A stretch of DNA of 64,000 nt from Selaginella tamariscina (Eukaryota > Streptophyta > Lycopodiopsida > Selaginellales > Selaginellaceae): contig PUQB01000363.1 in assembly GCA_003024785.1 (NCBI GenBank), positions 166,317-230,316 on the forward strand. Reading direction: 5' to 3'. This document shows, piece after piece, positions 41,202 to 53,110 of this stretch. Both the position numbers and the translations under genes were made by a program. The first letter of the stretch is position 1, and every line of letters starts with the position of its first letter. Under the pieces are notes generated by a model. The model did no database searches. It saw only the letters and a list, made by a program, of their open reading frames with translations, and was not told where the DNA came from.

Positions 41202-41646
41202 CCCGCCCGTGGGATCCATTAGTAAGGATGCCAAAAGGCCTACTTTTTGTGCATCAATCGAGTAGCGGCATGGTTGCATGCGGATCAAAAGCCTGATCTG
41301 ATTCATGAAACCTTAGAAATCAGCGTGATTGCCATTAAACTTCTCTTGCATGCTGATCTTTGGTTCTGAAGAAGAGTTTTGATGAGAGGAAACCACAGAT
41401 ACTTGAGTGAGATCCTATGCAACAGCCTTGGAGGATGCATCAACTGCATGCATTGCGTTGGTGGAACCTTGCAGATTTGTGACCACTTGGCGCAAAGTGG
41501 CTAGCTCATGAAGCAACATTTTGTGCTTGCGTTGAAATTGCTCAAATCTGCCATGATCCATGAAAGAAAGGAGGAAACAAGGGAGAAAATAAGGGAAAAA
41601 AAAGTAACTGGAAATCTAGGAGCTATGAAATCAGTTACTATCAAAC

Positions 41647-42075
41647 TGTCAAGCCATGATCCAAGAGCAAGGAGGCTTGACTCAAGAGCAGGACAGAATT
41701 AGGAACAAGAGAGAAGGAAGCAAGGAGCAAGACAAGAAGAAAGAATGATCGTAAAATGACTAGTGTTGATATAACTAATTGTACAAAATTAGTTGGAGCT
41801 TTTATACTCACAACTCAAGAGCTAATTTAGGCATGAGTTAAAATAATGTCCCTTATCCTGTAGGTATACCTGTAAGCATATCTTGTAGGTAATCTTGTAG
41901 GCATATCCTGTAGGCATATCCTATAGCATATCATGTAGGCATATCCTGTATCCCGTATCCGTATCTTGTATCATGTATCGGGTCGTGATAGGCATATCAT
42001 GTAGGCATATCCTGTAGGTATATATGTAAGTATATCCTGTATCCTATATCCTGTATCTTGTATTGAGTCGTGACA
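41647..42075 (-). repeat. Element B LTR (5')
   Basis: Starts TGTCAAGCCATGATCC, ends GAGTCGTGACA. The TAGGCATATCCTG repeat region is partly duplicated. The self-priming site lies at 41633-41644. Confidence 0.85.
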
Positions 42076-44661
42076 GTCATGCTATACAAAACCAGGGAGA
42101 CTTCTATGGCATGTTAGAATTGGGATTTTGGTTGTGGCCATGTGGATGATCTACTCCTAGAATTAGTGCAATAATCCATCCTATCAGTCTTCTGGTGATC
42201 TATGGATGACAAAGATTGAGGTTGGATGATCCAATCAGACACTGGGGAAAGTAGGAAGCCTCTTGTAGACACACATGTTTGCACTGAAATCCCGAAAGAA
42301 GAAGGAGAAGAAGAAAATTCTGAAAATGGAAATCTAATAGGGTTTCTTCCGCACCACTGCCCCTTTTTAATATCAACATATTTATGGCTTGTCAGATTTT
42401 TTGAGCGGTCCATTAATCATCTTTCGCTTTGTCCATTGTAATGACATCTCGATTTTTGGTAGATTTTGCAATGGATATTCTGGTGTTGGATATTGTAAAC
42501 CTTTGTTTTCTTTGCTCATTAGCACTCATGTGAGATGTTTTATTTATATTTAAAAAGATTTTGCTTACTTATATCCTCTAGACATGAATGTTCTTTTCTT
42601 CTCCACGTTATTAACGTGTCCTTCCCATGTTATGGTCCCGTTTTAATTAATTTCTTGCTCTTCTTCTAGTTCTCCCATAGGACCTTCCTTTTCATGTATC
42701 CTCTTATTTCAGTGACTTCTTCAGGATCCGTGGCTTCATCGTTTATATCATCCTCCAGTTTGTTTGTTGTGTATTTTCATATCCAGTTAACATTGTTGTA
42801 ACTAGGACTCAGGTAGTGTCGTCCATAAGTATCATGATGTTGTTGGATTGGATTTCTATAATAATATATGATCCATACCACTTGGACTTGAACTTATGCC
42901 CAATGGAACATAGATTTTCTCGGTAATGCCATACCTATTAATTCTTCTAAGTCTATTATTTTTTGCTTACTAAAAAAACAGGTCATTGTTGTACTTTTCT
43001 AAGATGATCATGCCATGCCTTAATTCGTGCTTGAATAGCTTATATGTTAAACAAAACCTATTGCCTTTTCTCATCAAGTTTTCTAGTTGTAATAGTCTTT
43101 GTTTCACTTATTCCGTTTTCTCAATATTGTATTTCAGTGACATACATAATGATGGTATGATAAATTTGGGGTGGAATTGCATCTAGCCCATATGTTAGTT
43201 GAAAAGGCATAAAATTTCTGGCGACCTTATCAGTAGTACAATATGTCCATAATGCTGAAGCTAGCTTCTTGTCCCAATTCTTTTAATTCATATTGACTAT
43301 CTTAGTTAATACGGTCTTTAATATGTAGATTCTGCCAATTGTAGTAGTGCCAAAAATAAAAATAAAAATTATGCATCTGCATCAATTACAAGAAACTAAA
43401 TGATGTAATAAAGTGAGATACATATCCAATACCCTTTACCAAGGATACAGTAGCGAGACACGACATGTACTCATTTTTAAATGGATTCTCGAGATATAAC
43501 CAAATACAAGTAGATGAAGTAGATCAATTGAAGATATCCTTCATCAATCCATGGGGAGCTTATGCGTATTGTGTCATGCCATTTGAGTTGTACAATGCAC
43601 CATTTACTTTTCAATGATTGGTTAGTGAGATAGTTTGGGACTACCTCACGACATTTATGAAAGTTTTCTTAAATGACTTTAGCATTTATGGGACAAAGGA
43701 TGACCATTTAGAATGTTTAACAAAGTGTTTTGAGAAGTGTCGACAAAACATATAGCCAGAGAAGTGCATCTTTTGCATAAAGTCTGAAGTACTACTTGGA
43801 CATGTTGCATGCAAGGAATGAATAATGGTGGATCAAGATAAAGTTAAAGTAATACAAACCATGGAAGCACCTACAGATGTGAGCAGAATATGATGACTAC
43901 TCAACAAGATGGGATATCATCAACAATTTATTAGGAATTATGCATCAATAGCAAGACCACTTACCATGTTATTGAGGAAAGGACAATTGTTCAAGTGGAA
44001 CCAAAATACAAAAAGAGTTTCCAAACATTGAAGATAGCATTGATAAAAGCACCTATTTTGGTTAACCTAAATTGGACACAAAGAATTTCATGTACAAGTA
44101 AATGCATCATATTATGCCATTGAATGCATACTAACTCATATGCAAGAAGATAAAAAAGATCTTCCATTGTATTAGATAAGTAGAAGATTAGCACATGTGA
44201 AAGAAAATTGCACAACCACATAGAAAGAAGCTCTATGAATGGTTTATGCTACAAAGAAGTTTCAACATTATCTACTATTGTAAATCACCAGGGACTCATT
44301 CATTTATTGAGCAAGCAACCGAGAGAAGATTGGTGCAATGGTTCTTACTATTATAAGAGTTTAATTTCCAAATCATTCACAACCCAGGAAAACTACATCA
44401 ACAAGCAGATTACCTTAGTCGAATTACAAATGGGAAAGAAGAAATAGGGATTAACAATGATTTACCCGATGCAAGTCTATTTCAAGTCAAAGGAGAACAA
44501 CTAAGATGTTATTTACAACATGGAGGAGTTCCTGAGTACGTGAAAAGTACCCAAGAAATATACTACAATCCAAGGTAACAACTAGTACTATATTTGAAAC
44601 CATATTGCATAATCACCAAAATATTATACAAACAAGGAAGGGACGAGGTATTAAGGAGGTG

Positions 44662-45251
44662 TGTTAGGAGCATAGTTAGACATTGGTAGAATTTCTTGTT
44701 ATTTCATGGGCAATATAATGGGACAATATCAAAAACAATATATATTGTGGAAAACCAAGAGTAGGAAGGAAATATTGAAGTACGAGTTATTGACGCAATA
44801 CGGGTCATCACCGCAATACGAGTCATCAGCGGAGTACGGCATTTTGGATAAGGATAAGAAGGAGTTACAGTAACTGAATGGATAAGGTTGGGAGGCAATT
44901 GTGATAACTACTAGTACGGGACTTGGAGTACGGGTATAAATAGACCAGATTAGGATTAGAAGGGGATCCGAGTATACTGTTATTTTGTACCATGTGCCGT
45001 GCATGGACATAATTTTCTCTCAATACGTCTATATCTTACTTGTATTTCTATTATGTAGTATACTGTTCTTATTTCCAGTATTGTGACGGGATCCATAGTA
45101 CTGTTACTTGCTATACACCTTGCCATCCTTACCCTTTTCCTAACTTTCCGATGTCTGATTACGTCTTTATCTTATTTCCGTAGACCCTTAGTACGGGTTT
45201 ATCAACGACAATCCTACCGATGTACGGAGGGTAGGATTTTACGGGTTAACA
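44662..45251 (+). repeat. Element G 5' LTR
   Basis: 590 bp, starts TGTTAGGAGCATAGTTAG and ends ACGGGTTAACA. Confidence 0.92.
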
Positions 45252-45253
45252 TA

Positions 45254-45268
45254 TGGCAACCACGGAGG
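45254..45268 (+). promoter_or_regulatory. Candidate primer-binding site of element G
   Basis: TGGCAACCACGGAGG lies just after the LTR, and the same string is found beside the right LTR of J (complement at about 56438-56452). The tRNA it would match was not identified. Confidence 0.55.
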
Positions 45269-48200
45269 GATGGTCGTGTTAGTAGGTGATTGATAATGTG
45301 TTTGTATAATGTAACAAAAGAGGCAGACTAATACTCAAAGGAGCTGTGATGAAAGCAAAAGATTGAGGCTAGGCGAGAGTCTTGGATGCAATTAGCGCAG
45401 TCAATTATTGTGGAAATGGAACAAAGTGAAGCGAAAACTTCGTGAGAATGGACTTGTGGTGTATAGTAAGTGAATGGATGATTATCGACGTATTCTTGCA
45501 GAACGCCAAAGATATTAAGAAATTAAGCAGAGATAGCAAAGAGAACGTGAGGAGCGGTATTATGGCGACAACAGTAATAGAGATACGGAAGGATTGAAGA
45601 ACGTGAGGAACAGAGAAGAAAGGAACAAATCGAAGCTTGACGACAGGAGCAACAAACGATGAAGTGCAGTGAAGTTACAGGAGAGAAGGATGTGAATCAG
45701 GGAGTGATGATCACGAGCCCCAAATATCAACGCGAGGAAACTGGGAACTATTGTCAGAGGAATTACCAGACGAGATGGGAACATTAACAATTACGGGGAA
45801 AGTAATACCAGCTACTTTTTAGGTTTTGAGAATGAAGATACGAATCGGCATATTCAGCAGTTTGAGAAGGCGTGTATAGCCAATGAAATCAAGGATGAAG
45901 ATGAGAAATTGCGAATATTTCCATTTACGTTGAAGGGAGATGCTAGTGATTGGTATTACGAAAATGCTAACACAATCGATAAGTATAACATACTACTTAC
46001 AATGTTCAGGAATTATTATGTACGAAAGTATCGAAAGCGAGACTCGACAGTGTAGTTGCAAAAATACGACAAGGACCTACTGAGGCAGTGGAAGGTTACA
46101 CTCGACGATTTCGGAGATTATATAACCATTGCGAGGTCGGAGATATCAGCGATAAATTGGCAAAGAAATGGTATATGAACGGACTACGGGACAATTTACA
46201 GCTTCAAGTACGACTATCAAACCGCTGATTTAGTTGAAGCAATTAAAGAAGCAGAACAACTTGAAGTAGTGATACACCCAAGATATGTAGATGAGGATGA
46301 ACGGGAAACAAGAAGGCAATACTAGAAGGATAGCAAAATATGATCAAGAACTAAAACAATATTCTGTACAACATGCAAAAATGAAGGGCATAATGCTTCT
46401 GAATGTAAGATACCCAAGTGTCAGATGTGTGAGGAATAGCATGAAGCGAGACAATGTCAAAACATGGGACGTACTGACAATTTTCCACCACCACCTAGAT
46501 GGAACAACAATCGAAATGCTAACTCATACGATTATCCACACCACGGAATGCTAATTCATACGACTACACACAAAGATCATATAATGGGGAATGCAGAAAT
46601 GGAAATGGAAGGAGATTTCCCCATGAATCCAGAGCATTCTACCGACAAGGTAATAATATGAGGTACCACGCAGAGGACAGCCTTTGTTACTAGCTCCGGT
46701 ACAGCAGGACCACCGTTATTACCACCAATACCACCTTCACTAGCATTATGAGGACAGAATTCGAATGTACATGTTTTAGATGTGGAGAAAAAGGACACTA
46801 TTCTACCAAATGTAATCGACTTAACAATATTCGTTGTTACACATGTGGCGAGATGGGACATTATTCATTAGAATGTCCACAACGTGAATTTAACACCGGA
46901 ACAGCTTCAACTGAACCAGCAACACAGAGAATTGAAGTTCAACAAGAGAATGATCTAGTATGACAGCAAACAAAATTTTGAGTGTAAGTGGGAGCAAGAT
47001 GCAGAACTACCCTCAACTGAGATGTATGCTGTAACACGAGCCAAGCGAGTACGAATGGAGCCAAGCAAAGAAGAACCAATACGTAAGAATTGGGAGAGAG
47101 AAAAGGCCACAGTACAACGAGTAACTGATCAAATTCAGAAAATGCAGCAAGGGGAAATCAAGATTCGATAATTAATGAAATGAGCACGCATTCACAACAA
47201 TCCACATCAACGGTACCACTTGGAGATCGTATTGTTGCTGTGATTTTGCAACAACCTGTACAGTTAACTATAAGGGAGTTACTACATTAGCACCATTTTA
47301 CGAACACAGATAACAAATGCTTTGGACATAAGTAATATTCAAAGCGATACAAGTTAGGTAGGAGTGAATACCACAGAAGTTCTTACAGACGAGAAGGACT
47401 GGGATGAGGAGGTGCCAATGATTACGGCTTGGATTGGTAAAAACAATATTCAGAATATAACTATTGATGGGGTTCAGGAGTGAACATAATTGAAGAGTAG
47501 ATTTGCAAACAATTGGGTCTTGGACCTATTGAAAATGCGCCTTTTTTAGTATGAATGGCGGATCAGAGGAAAGTAAGACCCATTGGTATAATCAGATCTG
47601 TGTGTATGGAAATTGCAGGAATCAAGTTTAAGGTATCTTTAGTCGTATTACGTATCAAGCAGACTAGTAAACCATATCAAATATGGGATGGGAAGGCCAT
47701 GGTTAAGAGATGCAAAAGTACGACATAATTGGGAGCACAACAAAATGGTACTCTATAAGAATGGATGAGAAGCAGTTGTTCGAACACAGCAAAAGAAGCC
47801 AATAGGACAACCGACCCGATCATTGCAAATGGAGGATTTCGACTGGCATTACGGCTTAAACAGGAAAGAAAAAAAACTCCTATTCGAAAATAATCCAGAT
47901 CTCATAGAAATAGCACAAGCGGATTTATACCAGATGATATTCATTGAAGAATTGTTGGATACAGTAGCAAGACACGAAATGTACTCTTTTCTAAATGGAT
48001 TTTCAGGATACAACCAAGTTCAAGTAGATCCTGAGGATCATCCAAAAACGACATTCATCAGTCCTTGGTACATATGCGTATCGCGTTATGTCTATTGGGC
48101 TGTGTAATGCACCATTTACCTTTCAACATTTGGTTAGCGAAATGTTCGAGATTATTTGACCACGTATATGAAAGTTTTCTTGGATGATTTCAGCATTTAT

Positions 48201-50199
48201 GGAGCACAAGATATGCATCTGGACTTTTAATGAAGTGTTTCGGGAAATGCCGAAACAATATAGTTCTTAATCCAGAGAAGTCCGTGTTTTCCGTGAGATC
48301 AGGGATTTTTGCTTGGGCACATTATATGCAAGGACGGAATAATGGTGGATCAAGATAAAATCAAAGTCATACAAACAATGCAACCACCTAAAGACGTAAG
48401 CGGAGTATGACGGCTTCTAGGGAAGATGGGATATCATCGAAGATTTATCAAAAATTATGCAGCAATAGCAAAGCCATTAACTATGCTTTTGAGGAAAACG
48501 CAACCATTCAAATGGGATGCGCAATGCGAACAGAGTTTTAATACATTAAAGCAGGCATTAATGAAGGCTCCTATTTTAGCGAGTCCAAATTGGCAGCAGG
48601 AGTTTCATGTACAAGTGGAGGCATTGTCATACGCTATCGGATGCATATTAACTCAAACCCAGGAAGATGGGAAAGATCGACCATTATATTACGCAAGTCG
48701 ACGGTTAGCACATGTCAAAGAAAATTACACGACTACGGAAAAGGAAGCACTCTGAATGGTTTATGCAGCAAAGAAATTTTGACATTATTTGCTTGCAAAC
48801 AAACTCAAGTTTATTGTTGATCATCAAGCTTTGACACATTTGTTAAGTAAGACTAAGCTTGAAGGAAGATTAGTACGCTGGTTTTTATTATTACAGGAGT
48901 TCGATTTTCAAATCATTCACAAACCAGGCAAATTACACCAACAAGCAGATTTTCTAAGTCGTATTATGAATGAAGAAAAAGGTGTTGGCGTGAATGATGA
49001 ACTACCAGATGCTAACTTATTCCAGGTACAACAAGAACAACCGTCAAAGCATGGGAATTACGAAGGATATTTTCAAGATATTGAATACTTTTTAACTACT
49101 GGAACAGCACCGGTCAAGTATGCAACAGCGCAAACAACTCGTATTACGATGTAAGCCATACTGCATTGTCAGGTATACTATATAAGAAAGGCAAAGATGA
49201 AGTGTTAAGGAGGTGTGTACCAATGGAGGAAGTGCAGACCGTATTATGGGAAGCTCATTCAGGAGAACATGGTGGACATTTTGCAGGAACATTAACAGCA
49301 TGAAAAATATTACAGTCTGGATTATGGTGGCCCACGTTATTCAGGGAATGGATTTTATGGGACCAATCAATCCTAAAAGTAGCAAGCGGAATCAATATAT
49401 ATTGGTACTCATGGATTATGTTACTAAATGGGCAAAGGCTATCGCATTACAAGATTGCCGTGCAACACGAGTAGCTAAGTTTATTTACGAGAATATCGTA
49501 GTACGATTTGGTGCTCCAATGGAACTTATTAGTGACCAAGGAACTCATTTCATCAATAATGTTATCAAAGTACTCTACAACGAATATTTGGTAAAGCATT
49601 ACACCTTTACTGCGTATTATCCACAAGGAAACGGACAAGCAAAGGTTACTAACAAAATACTGAAGACCGTATTAACCAAGATAGTAAACACTAATCGTAA
49701 AAACTAGGATGAAAAACTTCCATCAGCATTATGGACATAGCGTACTATGTATAAAGTGGCAACAAAGTTTACTCCATTTCACATACGGATTAGAAGCTAT
49801 TACGCCTATAGAGTATTATTACCATCATTTCGGATGTCACTCGAATACGGCATTGGGGAAACAAAGCAAGTTAAGCAACGACTACTACAACTCGAAAAAC
49901 TTAATGAAAAAACGGCAACAAGCAGTTTTTAATATACAAGCTATACAAACGCGTATTAAGGCATGGCACGATCAATTACAATGAGTACAACGACGACCCA
50001 TATTCCGAGTCGGAGAAATGGTATGGCATTATCAAGGGAATCTTCGACCGATTGGTCATAAATTCAAGTCCAAATGGCATGGACCATATATAATTACCGA
50101 CATACGAGATAACAACACTGTCACATTGATGACGCTACAACACGGGTTATACTTACGACGAATACGAATGCATACGGAAATATACATCTAACAAGCAGA

Positions 50200-52524
50200 G
50201 GAAGATCTCGACAATGACCCGGAGTACAAACGGCACAATACGACGGATACAGAAACATATGTACTAAACAGTAACATGGAATACGATCAAAATGTAAGTT
50301 GAAACAAGACAGGGAAAAATATGTGGCCAGCTGGAGAGTCGACGTCAGCAGAATCTTCTCGAAACATCGACAGGATTACTCACATGAGCAAATGACAGAA
50401 TCCAAGAAAGCGACAAGTCGAGGAATGCAAAATCCAATGATGAGATATTTCTGTCAAATCTATGAAAACCAAGGAAATTACACACATAACCAATCTGATT
50501 TCGACATGTGGACAGTTGCATAGAAACTGACAGACCATAAATTCCCAGAGTATAAGTTAAGGGTACTCGTCCGCCGCCAGCACTCATTAGGGTTTTTCAA
50601 TTCTTCATCAATTTCTTCCTCCTTCCCATCTTTGAATTTTTCTTCTCTTTCTTCCTTTATTTCAAGGGCGCATATGGAATCCATGGATGAGTACACAGAT
50701 ACGACAAGTACTTCGGCAACAGGGGTCAATGCGAAGTCCCAATCGGAACCAACGGTTTCAATTCCACTTACCCCATGCTTTATCGGATTGTCGTCCGGCA
50801 CCAACACTGATTGCAGACATACACGAATGGATCCAAGGATGCAGCTAGAGCGATATTTTGAAACATTCGTGCACAAACGATTGGATCAACAAGGTGAACA
50901 CTTGGTCGACTAGGCGATCAAGGCATATCTCCCACAATATAAGGCTTTACAACTACAGGCGGCGCATTTGCATTTACAAGTAAGCTCATTGGATGTTTTT
51001 CAATTTCCAGAACCAGATATCTCCTATGATCTGATTCCGCAAGTCAACACATATGTGCATCATTACACCGATAATATGGACAAGTTTCGGCAAAAGCAGA
51101 AAACGGAATGCAGCACCAACATCGATCCTACGCGAACCGCATAAGGGACGTATTAAGGCTATCACAACTGCGTTTGCTTTCCGAAAATGCCAGCAGGATT
51201 CAACAAGGAGATCGGGTATGTTTATCATCAATCTAAGCAGGGACAGAAACCGGATTGGGGGGAGCTAGTCGTCGTAGGACTACTACGTGAGTTGAACATG
51301 TTGCACAACCCAAAAGCAAGGACAAGGAAACGACGGTATTTCCAGTGCTTCATCATATTCTCACAACTCTCAACATTACGTATGCGATTTAGCACCCACA
51401 GGTACACCGGTACTCACATCGAGGATAGGCTTTTGGTTAGGTCTAACAAATCAAGTACCCAGATAATGTGTTCAACGTCCTAATTTGGATGCGCCACTAC
51501 CAACTAAGAAAAGAAACCACGTACACAAGCAAAGAAGCCAGAGGAGCCGCAGTCAAAGGAGCCCAAAATCGTAATCCAGTTTCTGGACGAGGACGAAGGC
51601 GATGATCAAGTATTGCAAGAGACCATTACCACGAGGAGACCAGCGGAGGATGCAAAATAAGCCTACAGCATCAACTTCTGTACCACATACGAAGGGTGAT
51701 GACACAGTACTACCAGACCGCAATACGACCACAGACCGACTTCCACACAACCCATGGAGTATGAGGATTCTGTACCATTCAATAGTACGTGTCCTATCGT
51801 AGTTCCATCGGTCCAACATCAAAGTACGACAGGTACATCTACTCATATCATACCACCACAGGTAGTACCTCCAGCACAACATGTACGGGAGTCAACAGTA
51901 CGGCATTCAGGACAAGAACCGGATTCGGCAGAACCGACACCTGGACCATCTGCCAAGAACAACAACATTTACGATAAAGAGCAGCACATGCAACGGCTCT
52001 ATTCACCGATACAACAGATGGGTCATCACACTTCGGATCGACATGAATGCGACATCTCAAGGAGTTGAAGCGCACTCGTGACCAAACAGCTTCACCCGGA
52101 CTCCCACCACAAGACCCACCACAGGATACAATTGTCAAAGGTCAGCTCTTTCACCTTCGAAGTGTATTTGATGGTATTACGCAGCAGATAGCACTTCAAT
52201 GCGCAGAAGCTACTTTCAGCCAGCAGCTTCATGATCGTTGCAACACGCTCGACAAGCAGTTCTTGGAGCAGTCGAATATCATACGCTGATTGTACGATCA
52301 AAACAAGGTACTCATGGACACAGTACACACATTAGTTGATCAAATCCGAATATCCATGAGAAGATCAGTGAATTCAATCCGGCAGCAACACCAACATCGG
52401 ATGACGGAGAAGTACGGAAGTTACGAAGAGAACCTCAAGTTGAAGAGCTTCATCGGTTCTATGTGCGAAATCGGGCACATCGTAAGGTTGCATCGGGGCG
52501 ATGCAACACTTCCAGTTTGGGGGA
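50200..52524 (+). other. Extra 3' region of element G, no pol motif
   Basis: Coding-like stretches are seen, with one motif (WGELVVVGL, about 51260) shared with J's 3' region on the minus strand near 11220, so the region was part of the family before both copies inserted. The last part (about 52090-52540) looks able to form coiled coil. No envelope-like signal or membrane segment was recognised. Function unknown. Confidence 0.55.
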
Positions 52525-53110
52525 TGTTAGGAGCATAGTTAGACATTAGTAGAATTTCTTGTTATTTCATGGGCAATATAATGGGAAAATATCAAAAACA
52601 ATATATATTGTGGAAAACCGAGAGTAGGAAGGAATATCGAGTACGAGTTACTGACGCAATACGGGTCATCACCGCAATACGAGTATCAGCGGAGTACGGC
52701 ATTTTGGATAAGATAAGGAGTTACAGTAACTGAATGGATAAGGTTGGAGGCAGTTGTGATAACTGCTAGTACGGGACCTATGGTATAAATAGACCAGATT
52801 AGGACTAGAAGGGATCCCGAGTATACTGTTATTTTGTACCATGTGCCGTGCGCGGACATAATATAAGTTTCCTTTCTCTCTCAATACGTCTATTCTTACT
52901 TGTATTTCTGTTATGTAGTATACTGTTCTTATTTCCAGTACTATGACGGGATCCATAGTACTGCTACCTGCTATACACTTGCCATCCTTACCCTTTTCCT
53001 GACTTTTCGATGTCTGATTACGTCTTTATCTTATTCCGATAGACCCTTAGTACGGGTTTATTGACGACAATCCTACCAATGTACGGAAGGTAGGATTTTA
53101 CGGGTTAACA
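52525..53110 (+). repeat. Element G 3' LTR
   Basis: 586 bp partner of 44662-45251, followed by AGGTG. Confidence 0.92.

Larger units (their letters stand above)
11715..42075 (-). mobile_element. Element B: chromodomain gypsy element (A/C/E family), triply interrupted
   Basis: Minus-strand copy of the A/C/E family. LTRs are 11715-12101 and 41647-42075. Reading leftward: gag 41555 to about 35700 (split by D), protease about 35640-35400, RT about 34560-33925, then element C, RNase H about 21400-21050, the non-coding LTR element, the rest of RNase H to about 13540, integrase about 13400-12500, and chromodomain about 12330-12140. Flanking pentamers GACAT (11710-11714) and GTCAT (42076-42080) may be a decayed target duplication. 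Its own length without insertions is about 5.8 kb. Inactive, with many breaks. Confidence 0.88.
44662..53110 (+). mobile_element. Element G: Ty3/gypsy element with long 3' region
   Basis: 8.4 kb. LTRs are 44662-45251 and 52525-53110; perfect target duplication AGGTG (44657-44661, 53111-53115). Candidate primer site TGGCAACCACGGAGG after the 5' LTR, purine tract TTTGGGGGA before the 3' LTR. Gag about 45800-46960 ending in two CCHC knuckles (CFRCGEKGHYSTKC, CYTCGEMGHYSLEC; about 46770-46890), protease about 47400-47530, RT about 47930-48400, RNase H about 48530-48960, integrase about 49170-50190. A 2.3-kb stretch (50200-52524) between integrase and 3' LTR has no pol motif; extra 3' regions are known in plant Athila/Tat-type elements. 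No chromodomain. Broken in many places. Confidence 0.88.

Noticed and set aside
42114-42441. Possible small gene right of element B
   Set aside because: It matches the start of the 3' region of the J/G family on the minus strand, so it is J sequence.
46748-46963. Two-knuckle CCHC protein as a host RNA-binding gene
   Set aside because: It is the gag end of element G, flanked by that element's LTRs and pol.
50632-52330. Separate host genes between 50.6 and 52.3 kb
   Set aside because: The stretch lies inside G's LTR boundaries and is shared with the old relative J.
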